Origin: Gammaproteobacteria bacterium
GTDB taxonomy: Bacteria; Pseudomonadota; Gammaproteobacteria; Pseudomonadales; Pseudomonadaceae
DNA: 36,434 bases
Direction of reading: 5' to 3'
Assembly (NCBI GenBank): GCA_018816095.1
Contig: JAHIWP010000076.1
Location: 1-36,434, forward strand
Below the pieces are notes generated by a model. That model saw only the letters and a program-made list of their open reading frames with translations, did no database searches and was not told the DNA's origin. The translations under genes and the position numbers were made by a program. Positions 8,510 to 20,421 of this stretch are shown piece by piece; position 1 is the first letter of the stretch, and each line of letters opens with the position of its first letter.

Positions 8510-9624
8510 GTTTGCGGCTCCTGCATGGTCCATGGCTCGGCGACTTCAATGACACCGCCGCCCAGGCAGATTTCGCCGTCGTAAAACACCACGGACTGCC
8601 CTGGCGTAACTGCGCGCTGCGGCTCGGCAAACGTCGCACGGAAGCCGCTAGGGGTTTGTTCAAGCGTGCAGGCTTGATCGCTCTGGCGATAACGTACTTT
8701 GGCGGTCAGCTCACGTGGGGTGGTTAAATCAACCGGATTGACCCAGTAGATCTCGGAGGCGAGCAGGGCGCGGCTAAACAACCAGGGGTGCTGATTACCT
8801 TGGCCTACCACCAGCACGTTGCGCGTGAGGTCTTTTTGCAGCACATACCAAGGCTCATCACTAGCATCTTTCAGACCGCCAATGCCCAAGCCCTGGCGCT
8901 GACCGATGGTGTGGTACATCAGGCCGTGGTGGCGACCGATAACCTCGCCCTCAGTGGTTTCGATATTGCCCGGTTGCGCCGGTAGGTATTGCTTGAGGAA
9001 GTCGCTGAAGCGCCGCTCACCGATAAAGCAGATACCCGTGGAGTCTTTCTTCTTCGCCGTGGCCAGCTGGTATTTCTCGGCAATGGCGCGCACGGCAGGT
9101 TTTTCCAGCTCGCCAACCGGGAACAGCGTTTTAGCAATCTGCTCGCCACCCACGGCATGCAGGAAGTAGCTCTGATCCTTATTTGGATCCAAACCTTTAA
9201 GCAGTTCTGTACGGCCGTCGATGTCGCGCCGACGCACATAGTGGCCGGTGGCAATCAGGTCGGCACCCAGCATCAGGGCGTAGTCGAGGAAAGCCTTGAA
9301 CTTGATTTCGCGGTTACACAGGATGTCCGGATTGGGCGTTCGCCCGGCCTTATATTCGGCCAGGAAGTGTTCGAACACGTTGTCCCAGTATTCGGCGGCA
9401 AAGTTGGCGGTGTGCAGCTTGATGCCAATTTTGTCGCACACCGCCTGCGCATCCGCCAGATCGTCCATGGCGGTGCAGTAGTCGGTGCCGTCGTCTTCGT
9501 CCCAGTTCTTCATGAACAGGCCTTCGACCTGGTAGCCCTGCTCGAGCAGGAGCAAGGCGGAAACGGAGGAATCTACGCCGCCGGACATGCCGACGATGAC
9601 GCGTTGGGTGCTTGGCGCTTGCAT
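8506..9624 (-). CDS. mnmA: tRNA-specific 2-thiouridylase
   Basis: MnmA installs the 2-thio group on uridine 34 of tRNAs for Lys, Glu and Gln, receiving sulfur from TusE, which is also encoded in this window. The product is 372 residues from the ATG at 9624. It has the ATP pyrophosphatase loop SGGVDSS (14-20), catalytic Cys103 in [14 protein letters not shown] and Cys199 in [10 protein letters not shown], closely matching the E. coli positions. A GTG at 9639 would add five residues; neither start has a clear Shine-Dalgarno. It follows nudJ by about 60 bp and overlaps hflD by 4 bp. Confidence 0.96.
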   Translation of the reverse strand: MQAPSTQRVIVGMSGGVDSSVSALLLLEQGYQVEGLFMKNWDEDDGTDYCTAMDDLADAQAVCDKIGIKLHTANFAAEYWDNVFEHFLAEYKAGRTPNPDILCNREIKFKAFLDYALMLGADLIATGHYVRRRDIDGRTELLKGLDPNKDQSYFLHAVGGEQIAKTLFPVGELEKPAVRAIAEKYQLATAKKKDSTGICFIGERRFSDFLKQYLPAQPGNIETTEGEVIGRHHGLMYHTIGQRQGLGIGGLKDASDEPWYVLQKDLTRNVLVVGQGNQHPWLFSRALLASEIYWVNPVDLTTPRELTAKVRYRQSDQACTLEQTPSGFRATFAEPQRAVTPGQSVVFYDGEICLGGGVIEVAEPWTMQEPQT

Positions 9625-9685
9625 GGGAATACTGGACACGGCTTCGAAAAAGAAGGCGATTCTAGCAGGCTGAGGTGCTTGGCCG

Positions 9686-10126
9686 TTAATCGCGGATAAG
9701 TGACAGCGGAAAACAGTGCCCGCTCAGGTAGTCATCGATACAGCGCACTACCAACTCACTGCGCCAGCGCTCGGGTTGCGCCGCTAGCTCGTCACGGGTC
9801 AGCCAGCGTGGGCCTATGATGCCGTGATCTAGCGTGTACTCGGGATGATGACGCAACGCTTTACCGGCAAAACATACGCGCTGGTAGGTCACACCATTGC
9901 TCGGGGCGGTGTACAGGTAGATCCCCGTAACGCCCGTCAGCTCGATATCCCAGCCGGTTTCTTCAAGCGTTTCGCGAATGGCGGCTTGCAGCAGGCTTTC
10001 GTTGGCGTCCAAGTGGCCAGCGGGCTGATTGAATACCGCTCGCCCCTCGGCCATTTCTTCAACCAAAAGGAAGCGCCCTTGGTCCTCAATAACGGTGGCG
10101 ACGGTGATGTGTGGCTGCAAATCCAT
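9686..10126 (-). CDS. nudJ: NUDIX hydrolase, NudJ-like
   Basis: The 146-residue product has a complete Nudix box at about 37-59 (GHLDANES, then RETLEETGW), which binds metal and the pyrophosphate substrate. The N-terminus ([20 protein letters not shown]) and the QPAGHL context resemble E. coli NudJ. NudJ hydrolyses nucleoside tri- and diphosphates and hydroxymethylpyrimidine pyrophosphate. Position immediately upstream of mnmA also matches E. coli. Substrate preference is inferred from homology only. AGG lies upstream of the ATG at 10126. Confidence 0.9.
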   Translation of the reverse strand: MDLQPHITVATVIEDQGRFLLVEEMAEGRAVFNQPAGHLDANESLLQAAIRETLEETGWDIELTGVTGIYLYTAPSNGVTYQRVCFAGKALRHHPEYTLDHGIIGPRWLTRDELAAQPERWRSELVVRCIDDYLSGHCFPLSLIRD

Positions 10127-10184
10127 AGGTGTTTACCTGTTGTTAAGCATAAATCATTAGGTGATTGCTCTGCGGCTAAACGCA

Positions 10185-10212
10185 GAACCCCCGGCGCAAG
10201 GCCAGGGGTTCT
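10185..10212 (-). terminator. Hairpin terminator of idh
   Basis: The stem AGAACCCC/GGGGTTCT continues, after one mismatch, into GGC-GCAA-GCC with a stable GCAA tetraloop. It lies 28 bp past the idh stop. The downstream minus-strand sequence (GCGTTTAGCC) has only a short T-run, so termination strength is uncertain. Confidence 0.6.
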
Positions 10213-10239
10213 GGGTTACTACAGGTTTCGCGTCAAACG

Positions 10240-12465
<2,226 letters not shown>

Positions 12466-12827
12466 TTAGAGTTAACTCTCTTCTTTGCTGAGCGTACATA
12501 AGCACTCGACATGCGCAGGTAAGCGCACAAGCCCAATGAAGAGCGGACTTGAAATCGAGGTCTTGCCGCGGTGATGTTGGATGCACCAGTAGAGTGTTGA
12601 GCATTTCGAGCCGTTGAATCGCTGTAGCAGTTCGACGGTATCAAGACGCGAGCCACTTATTCGGGGTACCTACGCCTCATGACCTGTTGGTCAGCGCGCA
12701 GTATATCACTGCGGCAGCGCGTCGCAGAATGCCTTGGCGCATAAGACCAACGAACATATGGTTTCGCCCGAATCAAGTGGGGTACTCTCGGGTGATCTGA
12801 CGGTTTAACCACAAGACGGAGTCCAGC
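12466..12827. promoter_or_regulatory. Divergent idh/icd control region
   Basis: This 362 bp gene-free spacer must hold promoters for both isocitrate dehydrogenases. For icd, TTGGCG (12734-12739), 17 bp and TATGGT (12757-12762) is a possible sigma70 promoter with 4/6 matches at each element. No convincing idh promoter was found. On the idh side are a 12 bp palindrome AGAGTTAACTCT (12468-12479) touching the idh start and a small dyad TGCGC-N6-GCGCA near 12511. Short open frames here look random. Confidence 0.4.
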
Positions 12828-14084
12828 ATGGGATACCAAAAGATCCAGGTGCCAGCAACCGGTGACAAAATCACCGTAAATGCCGATACATCTCTGAACG
12901 TACCGAATAATCCAATCATTCCCTTCATTGAAGGGGATGGCATCGGCGTTGATATCAGCCCGGTGATGATCAAGGTCGTCGATGCTGCCGTTCACAAAGC
13001 CTATGGCGGCGAGCGCAAGATCTCCTGGATGGAGGTGTACGCCGGCGAAAAAGCCACTCAGGTTTACGATCAGGACACCTGGCTGCCCCAGGAAACCCTG
13101 GATGCAGTCAAAGATTATGTGGTGTCCATCAAGGGCCCGCTGACCACGCCAGTGGGTGGCGGCATCCGCTCCTTGAACGTGGCCCTGCGTCAGCAGCTTG
13201 ATTTGTACGTCTGCCTGCGCCCAGTGCGCTGGTTTGAAGGCGTACCGAGCCCAGTTAAGAAACCGGGTGATGTCGACATGACCATCTTCCGTGAAAACTC
13301 GGAAGACATTTATGCCGGTATCGAGTGGAAAGCCGGCTCGCCAGAAGCAAACAAAGTGATCAAATTCCTCAAAGAGGAAATGGGCGTTACCAAAATTCGC
13401 TTTGACCAGGATTGTGGTATCGGCGTTAAACCGGTGTCCAAGCAGGGTACCAAGCGTCTGGCGCGCAAGGCATTGCAGTACGTGGTCGATAACGACCGCG
13501 ACTCACTTACCATCGTGCACAAAGGCAATATCATGAAGTTCACCGAAGGTGCCTTCAAAGAGTGGGCTTATGAAATTGCTGCTGAAGAGTTCGGCGCAAC
13601 CCTGCTCGACGGCGGTCCTTGGATGCAGTTCAAGAATCCGAAAACAGGTAAGAACGTCATCGTTAAGGATGCTATCGCCGACGCCATGCTGCAGCAGATC
13701 CTGTTGCGCCCAGCCGAGTATGACGTAATTGCCACCTTGAACCTCAATGGTGACTATCTATCAGACGCCCTAGCTGCTGAAGTGGGTGGTATTGGTATCG
13801 CTCCAGGCGCCAACCTCTCCGACACCATTGCGATGTTCGAGGCCACTCACGGCACTGCGCCGAAGTACGCCGGTAAAGATCAGGTGAATCCGGGGTCGTT
13901 GATCCTGTCCGCTGAAATGATGCTGCGTCACATGGGCTGGGTCGAAGCTGCCGATCTGATTATCAAGGGCACCAATGGCGCTATCTCGGCCAAGACAGTG
14001 ACCTATGATTTTGAGCGCCTGATGGATGGTGCCAAGTTGCTGTCTTGCTCGGCATTTGGTGATGCATTGATTTCGCACATGTAA
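12828..14084 (+). CDS. icd: Isocitrate dehydrogenase (NADP+), homodimeric type
   Basis: This is a 418-residue homologue of E. coli Icd. Ser115 in [13 protein letters not shown] corresponds to the serine phosphorylated by AceK in E. coli, the switch that diverts isocitrate to isocitrate lyase. Substrate and cofactor motifs include [23 protein letters not shown] and [17 protein letters not shown], the last fitting NADP+ specificity. GGAG precedes the ATG. The gene is monocistronic with a strong terminator 14 bp past the stop. Together with the divergent monomeric idh it gives two non-homologous-looking enzymes for one reaction, as is usual in Pseudomonas. Confidence 0.98.
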   Translation: MGYQKIQVPATGDKITVNADTSLNVPNNPIIPFIEGDGIGVDISPVMIKVVDAAVHKAYGGERKISWMEVYAGEKATQVYDQDTWLPQETLDAVKDYVVSIKGPLTTPVGGGIRSLNVALRQQLDLYVCLRPVRWFEGVPSPVKKPGDVDMTIFRENSEDIYAGIEWKAGSPEANKVIKFLKEEMGVTKIRFDQDCGIGVKPVSKQGTKRLARKALQYVVDNDRDSLTIVHKGNIMKFTEGAFKEWAYEIAAEEFGATLLDGGPWMQFKNPKTGKNVIVKDAIADAMLQQILLRPAEYDVIATLNLNGDYLSDALAAEVGGIGIAPGANLSDTIAMFEATHGTAPKYAGKDQVNPGSLILSAEMMLRHMGWVEAADLIIKGTNGAISAKTVTYDFERLMDGAKLLSCSAFGDALISHM

Positions 14085-14097
14085 GGGAAGCGCTGAT

Positions 14098-14128
14098 AAA
14101 AAGGCCGGTCATTTGACCGGCCTTTTTA
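14098..14128 (+). terminator. Bidirectional terminator between icd and cspD
   Basis: The stem GGCCGGTCA/TGACCGGCC with loop TT (14103-14122) is flanked by AAAAA and TTTTTA. It can therefore stop icd on the plus strand and cspD on the minus strand. Confidence 0.95.
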
Positions 14129-14156
14129 TTGTGCGATTACCCGCCTATAAAAGACG

Positions 14157-14420
14157 TCAGGCTTGTACCGGTGAATCCTGAGTTTGCTTAATTGCAGCGG
14201 GTGCTTCATTGGCAGCGAAAGCTGCACTGATGTTAACGGCGTGGAGCCCTTTGGGGCCTTGAATAATATCGAAGCTTACTGACTGGCCAGCCTTCAGCGT
14301 TTTATAGCCGTCCATCTGGATGGCCGAGTAGTGGGCAAACAGGTCCTCATCTCGACCATCGGCCACGATAAACCCGTAACCTTTGGCGTTGTTGAACCAC
14401 TTGACCTTACCGCTAACCAT
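14157..14420 (-). CDS. cspD: Cold-shock domain protein CspD
   Basis: This is an 87-residue protein: one cold-shock domain (about 1-66) plus a short Ala/Gln-rich tail. RNA-binding motifs KGYGFI and DLFAHY are present. CspD binds single-stranded nucleic acid and in E. coli inhibits replication in stationary phase. The ATG at 14420 is chosen because GAGGG precedes it and the family begins M(V/L)SGKVKWF; an upstream ATG at 14438 would add six residues. It is divergent from clpS-clpA, a conserved arrangement. A small hairpin (ACTCCA-TCAC-TGGAGT, 14442-14457) sits in the leader just above the Shine-Dalgarno. Confidence 0.95.
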   Translation of the reverse strand: MVSGKVKWFNNAKGYGFIVADGRDEDLFAHYSAIQMDGYKTLKAGQSVSFDIIQGPKGLHAVNISAAFAANEAPAAIKQTQDSPVQA

Positions 14421-14517
14421 GCTGATATCCCTCTGCAAAGGACTCCATCACTGGAGTATCATCCACCTCATTCCACACGTTGCTTGACATGCGCTAGCAA
14501 CACTGCGAAACCCCTTT

Positions 14518-14536
14518 AATACCCGCTCAGGGTATT
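14518..14536. repeat. Inverted repeat in the cspD/clpS divergent region
   Basis: AATACCC and GGGTATT are perfect inverted 7-mers separated by 5 bp, midway between the divergent cspD and clpS starts. It could be an operator or a leader hairpin; no regulator is identified. Confidence 0.4.
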
Positions 14537-14648
14537 CATTGTTTGTAACACCGTTTTGCCGATAGTCAAGGCAATGCTGTAACTGGCTGAGAATCCAGTC
14601 AAACTCTGTCCTGTACAGACTATTCGCCCATCAACGAAGCTATTCAGC

Positions 14649-15011
14649 ATGCATGCACGTAGCCAGATTCGACTAACATCCAACCAAGATGATCCCGCTG
14701 AGCATGAGGAAGATTCCTATGGCTTAGCCGTACAGGAGGCCAAGCCAGCACTGCAGGCACCTCCGATGTACAAGGTGATCTTGTTCAATGATGACTACAC
14801 GCCTATGGATTTTGTCGTCGAAATTCTTGAGGTGTTTTTCAACCTGAATCGAGAGCAAGCGACCAAAATCATGCTGGCCGTCCATACAGAGGGGCGGGCA
14901 GTGTGCGGAATTTTTACTCGCGATATTGCTGAAACCAAAGCGACACAGGTGAATCAATATGCGAGAGAGAGCCAGCATCCGCTACTCTGTGAAATAGAGA
15001 AGGACGGTTAA
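14649..15011 (+). CDS. clpS: ATP-dependent Clp protease adaptor ClpS
   Basis: ClpS is the N-recognin that delivers proteins with N-terminal Leu, Phe, Trp or Tyr to ClpAP. The product is 120 residues with a flexible N-terminal extension (1-38). The core begins at [18 protein letters not shown], which holds the N-degron pocket residues Asn47, Asp48 and Asp49, and is followed by MLAVHTEG with the conserved His79. The gene is 29 bp upstream of clpA and is co-transcribed with it. The bpt and aat transferases that make such N-degrons are 2.7 kb downstream. Confidence 0.97.
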   Translation: MHARSQIRLTSNQDDPAEHEEDSYGLAVQEAKPALQAPPMYKVILFNDDYTPMDFVVEILEVFFNLNREQATKIMLAVHTEGRAVCGIFTRDIAETKATQVNQYARESQHPLLCEIEKDG

Positions 15012-15040
15012 CGCCGGCCACTTGGGCATGAGGTGAAGCT

Positions 15041-17311
15041 ATGTTAAATCGAGAGCTCGAAGTTACCCTCAATCTGGCTTTCAAGGAGGCACGTACCAAG
15101 CGTCATGAATTTATGACAGTTGAGCACTTGTTACTTGCCCTTCTGGATAACGAGGCTGCCGCCAGCGTGTTACGTGCTTGCGGGGCTAACCTAGATAAAC
15201 TGCGGCATGACCTGCAGGAATTTATCGACTCCACCACCCCGCTTATCCCTCAACATGATGAAGAGCGCGAGACGCAGCCTACGCTGGGTTTTCAGCGCGT
15301 TCTGCAGCGCGCGGTTTTCCATGTGCAGAGTTCCGGCAAGCGTGAAGTGACCGGTGCCAATGTGCTGGTTGCGATCTTTAGTGAGCAGGAAAGTCAGGCC
15401 GTATTCCTGCTTAAGCAGCAGAGCGTTGCGCGTATTGATGTGGTCAATTTTATTGCTCATGGCATATCCAAGGTGCCCGGTCACGGCGGCCATGCGGAAA
15501 CCGAGCAGGAAATGCAGGACGAAGAGGGTGGTGAGTCTTCCAGCTCCAGTAATCCACTAGATGCTTATGCCAGCAACCTAAACGAACTGGCTCGCCAGGG
15601 GCGTATTGACCCACTGGTGGGTCGTGAGATGGAAGTTGAGCGTGTTGCGCAGATTCTCGCGCGCCGCCGCAAGAATAATCCTCTGCTGGTCGGTGAGGCC
15701 GGCGTAGGTAAGACGGCTATTGCTGAGGGGTTGGCCAAGCGCATTGTCGACAAGCAAGTGCCTGATTTGCTGGCGGATAGCGTGGTCTATTCACTGGATC
15801 TCGGTGCACTGCTGGCCGGGACCAAATATCGTGGTGATTTTGAGAAACGACTGAAAGCTCTGCTCAATGAACTGCGTAAACGCCCGCATGCCATTTTGTT
15901 TATTGATGAAATCCACACCATTATCGGCGCAGGTGCTGCTTCTGGCGGGGTGATGGATGCCTCCAACCTGCTTAAGCCCATGCTGTCTTCTGGGGAAATT
16001 CGCTGCATTGGCTCGACTACTTTCCAGGAATTCCGCGGCATCTTCGAGAAAGACCGCGCGTTAGCACGGCGCTTCCAAAAAGTTGATGTGGTTGAGCCAT
16101 CGGTAGAGGACACCATTGGTATCCTGCGCGGCCTGAAGGGGCGTTTCGAACAGCACCACAGTATTGAATACAGTGATGAGGCCTTACGGGCCGCCGCGGA
16201 ACTGGCTTCGCGCTATATCAATGACCGGCACATGCCGGACAAGGCCATTGACGTGATCGATGAGGCCGGTGCCTACCAGCGCCTGCAGCCTTTGGATAAG
16301 CGCTTGACCCGTATCGATGTCGCACAAGTGGAAGATATCGTGGCGAAAATTGCCCGCATTCCACCTAAGCATGTCAGCAGCTCGGATAAAGAATTGCTAC
16401 GCAATCTTGAGCGCGACTTAAAGCTCACCGTGTTTGGCCAGGATGACGCGATTGACTCGCTGTCCACGGCAATCAAGCTGTCGCGCGCCGGCCTTAAAGC
16501 GCCCGATAAACCGGTCGGTTCGTTTTTGTTTGCCGGTCCCACCGGGGTTGGTAAGACTGAAGCGGCTCGCCAGCTGGCTAAAGCCTTGGGCGTTGAACTG
16601 GTGCGTTTTGACATGTCTGAGTACATGGAGCGTCATACTGTGTCGCGCTTGATAGGTGCGCCGCCTGGTTATGTCGGTTTTGATCAAGGTGGCCTGTTAA
16701 CCGAGGCCATAACCAAAACGCCGCACTGTGTGCTGCTGCTCGATGAGATCGAAAAGGCTCACCCTGAAGTCTTTAACCTGTTGCTGCAGGTCATGGACCA
16801 CGGAACCCTGACCGATAACAACGGCCGCAAAGCAGACTTCCGCAACGTGATTGTGATCATGACGACTAACGCAGGGGCCGAAACGGCTGCGCGTGCATCC
16901 ATTGGCTTCACCCATCAGGACCACTCGTCTGATGCCATGGAAGTGATCAAGAAGAGCTTCACGCCTGAGTTCCGTAACCGCCTGGATACCATTATTCAGT
17001 TCGGCCGGCTGAGTCATGAGGTGATTAAAAGCATCGTCGACAAGTTCCTTACCGAGCTGCAGGCGCAGCTTGAGGACAAGCGGGTTACGCTGGAAGTCAG
17101 TAGTGCGGCGCGCAGCTGGTTGGCGCAGAGCGGTTACGACGTGCAAATGGGGGCCCGACCAATGGCTCGCTTGATCCAGGACAAGATCAAGCGGCCGCTG
17201 GCGGAAGAGATTCTCTTTGGCGAGCTAGCTGACCACGGTGGTGTGGTGCACATCGATATAGAAGATGGCGAACTGACCTTTGAGTTCGAAACCACTGCAG
17301 AAATGGCTTAA
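15041..17311 (+). CDS. clpA: ATP-dependent Clp protease ATP-binding subunit ClpA
   Basis: This is a 756-residue AAA+ unfoldase that feeds substrates to ClpP. Order of domains: N-terminal Clp repeat domain (about 1-145) that binds ClpS, an acidic Glu/Ser linker, AAA module 1 with Walker A GEAGVGKT near 218, and AAA module 2 with GPTGVGKT near 499. The ClpP-docking IGF loop lies near 620 (ASIGFTHQD). GAGGTGA precedes the start. clpP is not in the window. Length equals the usual ClpA size, and a strong bidirectional terminator follows. Confidence 0.98.
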   Translation: MLNRELEVTLNLAFKEARTKRHEFMTVEHLLLALLDNEAAASVLRACGANLDKLRHDLQEFIDSTTPLIPQHDEERETQPTLGFQRVLQRAVFHVQSSGKREVTGANVLVAIFSEQESQAVFLLKQQSVARIDVVNFIAHGISKVPGHGGHAETEQEMQDEEGGESSSSSNPLDAYASNLNELARQGRIDPLVGREMEVERVAQILARRRKNNPLLVGEAGVGKTAIAEGLAKRIVDKQVPDLLADSVVYSLDLGALLAGTKYRGDFEKRLKALLNELRKRPHAILFIDEIHTIIGAGAASGGVMDASNLLKPMLSSGEIRCIGSTTFQEFRGIFEKDRALARRFQKVDVVEPSVEDTIGILRGLKGRFEQHHSIEYSDEALRAAAELASRYINDRHMPDKAIDVIDEAGAYQRLQPLDKRLTRIDVAQVEDIVAKIARIPPKHVSSSDKELLRNLERDLKLTVFGQDDAIDSLSTAIKLSRAGLKAPDKPVGSFLFAGPTGVGKTEAARQLAKALGVELVRFDMSEYMERHTVSRLIGAPPGYVGFDQGGLLTEAITKTPHCVLLLDEIEKAHPEVFNLLLQVMDHGTLTDNNGRKADFRNVIVIMTTNAGAETAARASIGFTHQDHSSDAMEVIKKSFTPEFRNRLDTIIQFGRLSHEVIKSIVDKFLTELQAQLEDKRVTLEVSSAARSWLAQSGYDVQMGARPMARLIQDKIKRPLAEEILFGELADHGGVVHIDIEDGELTFEFETTAEMA

Positions 17312-17332
17312 GCGAAGTTTGCTTTCGCCCAC

Positions 17333-17361
17333 AAAAACGCCCGGCAATGCCGGGCGTTTTT
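17333..17361 (+). terminator. Bidirectional terminator between clpA and infA
   Basis: The stem ACGCCCGGC/GCCGGGCGT with loop AAT is flanked by AAAAA and TTTTT, so it serves clpA (plus) and infA (minus). The stem is identical to that of the purB terminator at 5533-5553. Confidence 0.95.
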
Positions 17362-17411
17362 ACTGGAGCTTGGTGTAACAGATGCCGGAAAACTAGGTTT
17401 TCAGCGGCCTG

Positions 17412-17630
17412 TTAACGGGCGCGATAGGTAATGCGGCCCTTGCTCAAGTCATAAGGCGTAAGTTCAACGCGAACTTTGTCGCCAGTCAGAATGCGGATGT
17501 AATTTTTGCGCATCTTTCCGGAGATGTGCGCAGTAACGACGTGCCCATTTTCCAACTCCACACGGAACATGGTGTTGGGCAGGGTGTCGACGACAGTGCC
17601 TTCCATTTCGAAGCTGTCTTCTTTCGACAT
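17412..17630 (-). CDS. infA: Translation initiation factor IF-1
   Basis: The 72-residue S1/OB-fold protein occupies the ribosomal A site during initiation. The whole family sequence is recognisable ([19 protein letters not shown] at the start, [13 protein letters not shown] at the end). The start at 17630 has GAGGG upstream; an in-frame extension to 17771 is spurious. Position between clpA and the aminoacyl-tRNA-protein transferases matches other gammaproteobacteria. Confidence 0.98.
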
Positions 17631-17730
17631 GCAGTAAAGCCCTCGGTATCCAATGAATGGCCCGGTGCAACTGGCGCCAGGCAAAAGCGGCGTGCATTGT
17701 GCCCGAATTTTGGGGTTTACGCCAAGAGCT

Positions 17731-18438
17731 TCAGTTAAGGCTGGTCCAGCGCTGGTTAGCGAACAGCTCAATAGGGCGGTATTCGGTCTTGTAACTCATT
17801 TTGCGGCAGCTCTTAATCCAGTAACCCAAATAGACCGCATGCAGCTCAAGCCGGGCGGCTTCGGCAATTTGCCAGAGGATGGCAAAGCGCCCGAGGCTGC
17901 GCCGTTCCTCGCTTGGCTCGTAAAAGGTGTAAACCGCAGATAATCCATTGGGTAGCACGTCGGTCACTGCAATTGCCAGCAGCTGGCTGTCCAGGCGGAA
18001 CTCATAGAAACGTGAGAACGTCAGGTCGCGTACCAAAAATGTCGAAAACTGTTCGCGGCTTGGCGGATGCATATCTCCATCAGCATGCCGCTGTTCAATG
18101 TAACGCGCGTACAGCGCGTAATATTCTTCGGTAAATGCTGGGCGCACGAGGCGCACCTGGATGTCCTGATTGCGCTTGAGTATGCGCCGCTGTTGGCGGC
18201 TGGGGTTGAACTGTGTCGCAGGAATGCGCGCCGGGACGCAAGCGCTGCACTGTTGGCAGTGCGGGCGGTAGAGATGATCACCGCTGCGGCGGAAACCCAT
18301 TTCTGAAAGTTCAGCGTAAACCTGCACGTCCATGGGCTGACTGGGGTCGAGGAACAGCGTTGTAGCCTGTTCGTCGGGCAGGTAGCTGCAGGCGTGCGGT
18401 TGAGTGGCGTAAAACTTCAGGCGGGCCAGCTCAGTCAT
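17731..18438 (-). CDS. bpt: Aspartate/glutamate leucyltransferase
   Basis: Bpt transfers leucine from Leu-tRNA to proteins with N-terminal Asp or Glu, creating ClpS-recognised N-degrons. The product is 235 residues, the usual length. The Cys-rich motif [13 protein letters not shown] near residue 65 and the C-terminal [20 protein letters not shown] are diagnostic. The ATG at 18438 ([20 protein letters not shown]) fits the family; an upstream ATG at 18486 adds 16 unlikely residues. It lies 54 bp downstream of aat, and the two probably share a transcript. Confidence 0.96.
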
Positions 18439-18492
18439 GATCGGCTCTCGGGATCGGTCTTCAGCAAGTGTAAGCCAGGCTGGCAAACTCGC

Positions 18493-19173
18493 CTAGGCGA
18501 GCCAGTCTGCTCGGCTGGGCTGGTCAAGGTGAGCGCTCAGGTAGAGGGCGAAATCAGTGCGTGAAATCGTTTGGGCGCCCAGGCTGAGTAAATGCTCGGT
18601 TGGCATCTGGCAGTCGATCAGGACAAATCCCCAGCGCTGCAACTGCTCAACCAGGGTGACGAAACCCACTTTGGATGCGTTATCGGCGTGGCTAAACATC
18701 GATTCACCAAAAAACAGCTGGCCCATGGCCAAGCCATACAGGCCGCCAACCAGCTCGTTCTCACGCCATACTTCAACTGAGTGCGCTACGCCTCGGCGGT
18801 GCAGCTCAAGGTAGGCGTCCTGCATCGGGCTAGTGATCCATGTGTCTGCCGCATAACTGCGCGGGCCGGCACAGGCGCGAATGACGTCAGCAAATGCGCG
18901 GTCAAAGGTCACCCGATAACGGCCTTGGCGCAACACTTTGGCCAAGCTGCGCGAGATATGCAGGTTGTCGGGAAACAAAACGGTGCGCGGGTCTGGCGAC
19001 CACCAGAGAATTGGCTGGCCATCCTGAAACCAGGGGAAGCAGCCATGACGATAAGCCTGAATCAAACGTTCTGGGCGCAGGTCACCACCAGCAGCTAGCA
19101 AGCCATTGGGTTCGCGCAGGGCTTTAGATAGCGGCGGGAAATCCAGAGAGTCGCGTTGCAGCCACGTCAGCAT
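18493..19173 (-). CDS. aat: Leucyl/phenylalanyl-tRNA-protein transferase
   Basis: Aat adds Leu or Phe to proteins with N-terminal Lys or Arg, making them substrates of ClpS-ClpAP. The product is 226 residues. Motifs include GLLAAGGDL, the FPWF motif with WWSPDPR, and [19 protein letters not shown] in the catalytic GNAT-like domain. The Shine-Dalgarno is weak. With bpt, clpS and clpA it completes the bacterial N-degron pathway in one locus, apart from clpP. Confidence 0.96.
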   Translation of the reverse strand: MLTWLQRDSLDFPPLSKALREPNGLLAAGGDLRPERLIQAYRHGCFPWFQDGQPILWWSPDPRTVLFPDNLHISRSLAKVLRQGRYRVTFDRAFADVIRACAGPRSYAADTWITSPMQDAYLELHRRGVAHSVEVWRENELVGGLYGLAMGQLFFGESMFSHADNASKVGFVTLVEQLQRWGFVLIDCQMPTEHLLSLGAQTISRTDFALYLSAHLDQPSRADWLA

Positions 19174-19207
19174 AAGCAGGGCCGGGATTCGGATAGATGA
19201 GAGGGGA

Positions 19208-19227
19208 GGGCGGATGTGTGTCCGCCC
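19208..19227 (-). terminator. Weak hairpin between trxB and aat
   Basis: The stem GGGCGGA/TCCGCCC has a 6 nt loop, 9 bp past the trxB stop on the minus strand. No T-run follows, so it may stabilise the mRNA end or terminate only partially. Confidence 0.4.
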
Positions 19228-19236
19228 AAGGATGGA

Positions 19237-20196
<960 letters not shown>

Positions 20197-20329
20197 TCAT
20201 AAGCCTTTGTCACAAAAGAGAATGCATGCTCAAATTGAGCTGCGCGCAAGACAGTGGCCGATATGCTACACCGAAGCAGGTAACGAGCGGGAGTCAACTG
20301 CCGCCGCTCGCGCCAGCGAGACCTGGAGC

Positions 20330-20358
20330 CTGGCACCACCTCGCTAAACCCGTACAAT
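20330..20358 (+). promoter_or_regulatory. Candidate sigma70 promoter for ftsK and its upstream ORF
   Basis: CTGGCA (20330-20335), 17 bp, then TACAAT (20353-20358) gives 4/6 and 5/6 consensus matches. Start of transcription is expected about seven bases on, at or next to the A of the ATG at 20365. Confidence 0.5.
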
Positions 20359-20364
20359 CGCGGC

Positions 20365-20421
20365 ATGTTTACCGTTAATCCCTTATTCGGCGCCCCAGGT
20401 GCAGGAACACAAGCGTTTTGA
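20365..20421 (+). CDS. 18-codon upstream ORF overlapping the ftsK start
   Basis: The frame reads [18 protein letters not shown] and stops at TGA (20419-20421). That stop overlaps the TTG start of ftsK (20418-20420) in a TTGA four-base junction, the layout of translational coupling. Its ATG sits where transcription from the TACAAT promoter would begin, so it may be translated leaderless. No homologue is recognised. It could be a fortuitous short frame. Confidence 0.4.
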   Translation: MFTVNPLFGAPGAGTQAF

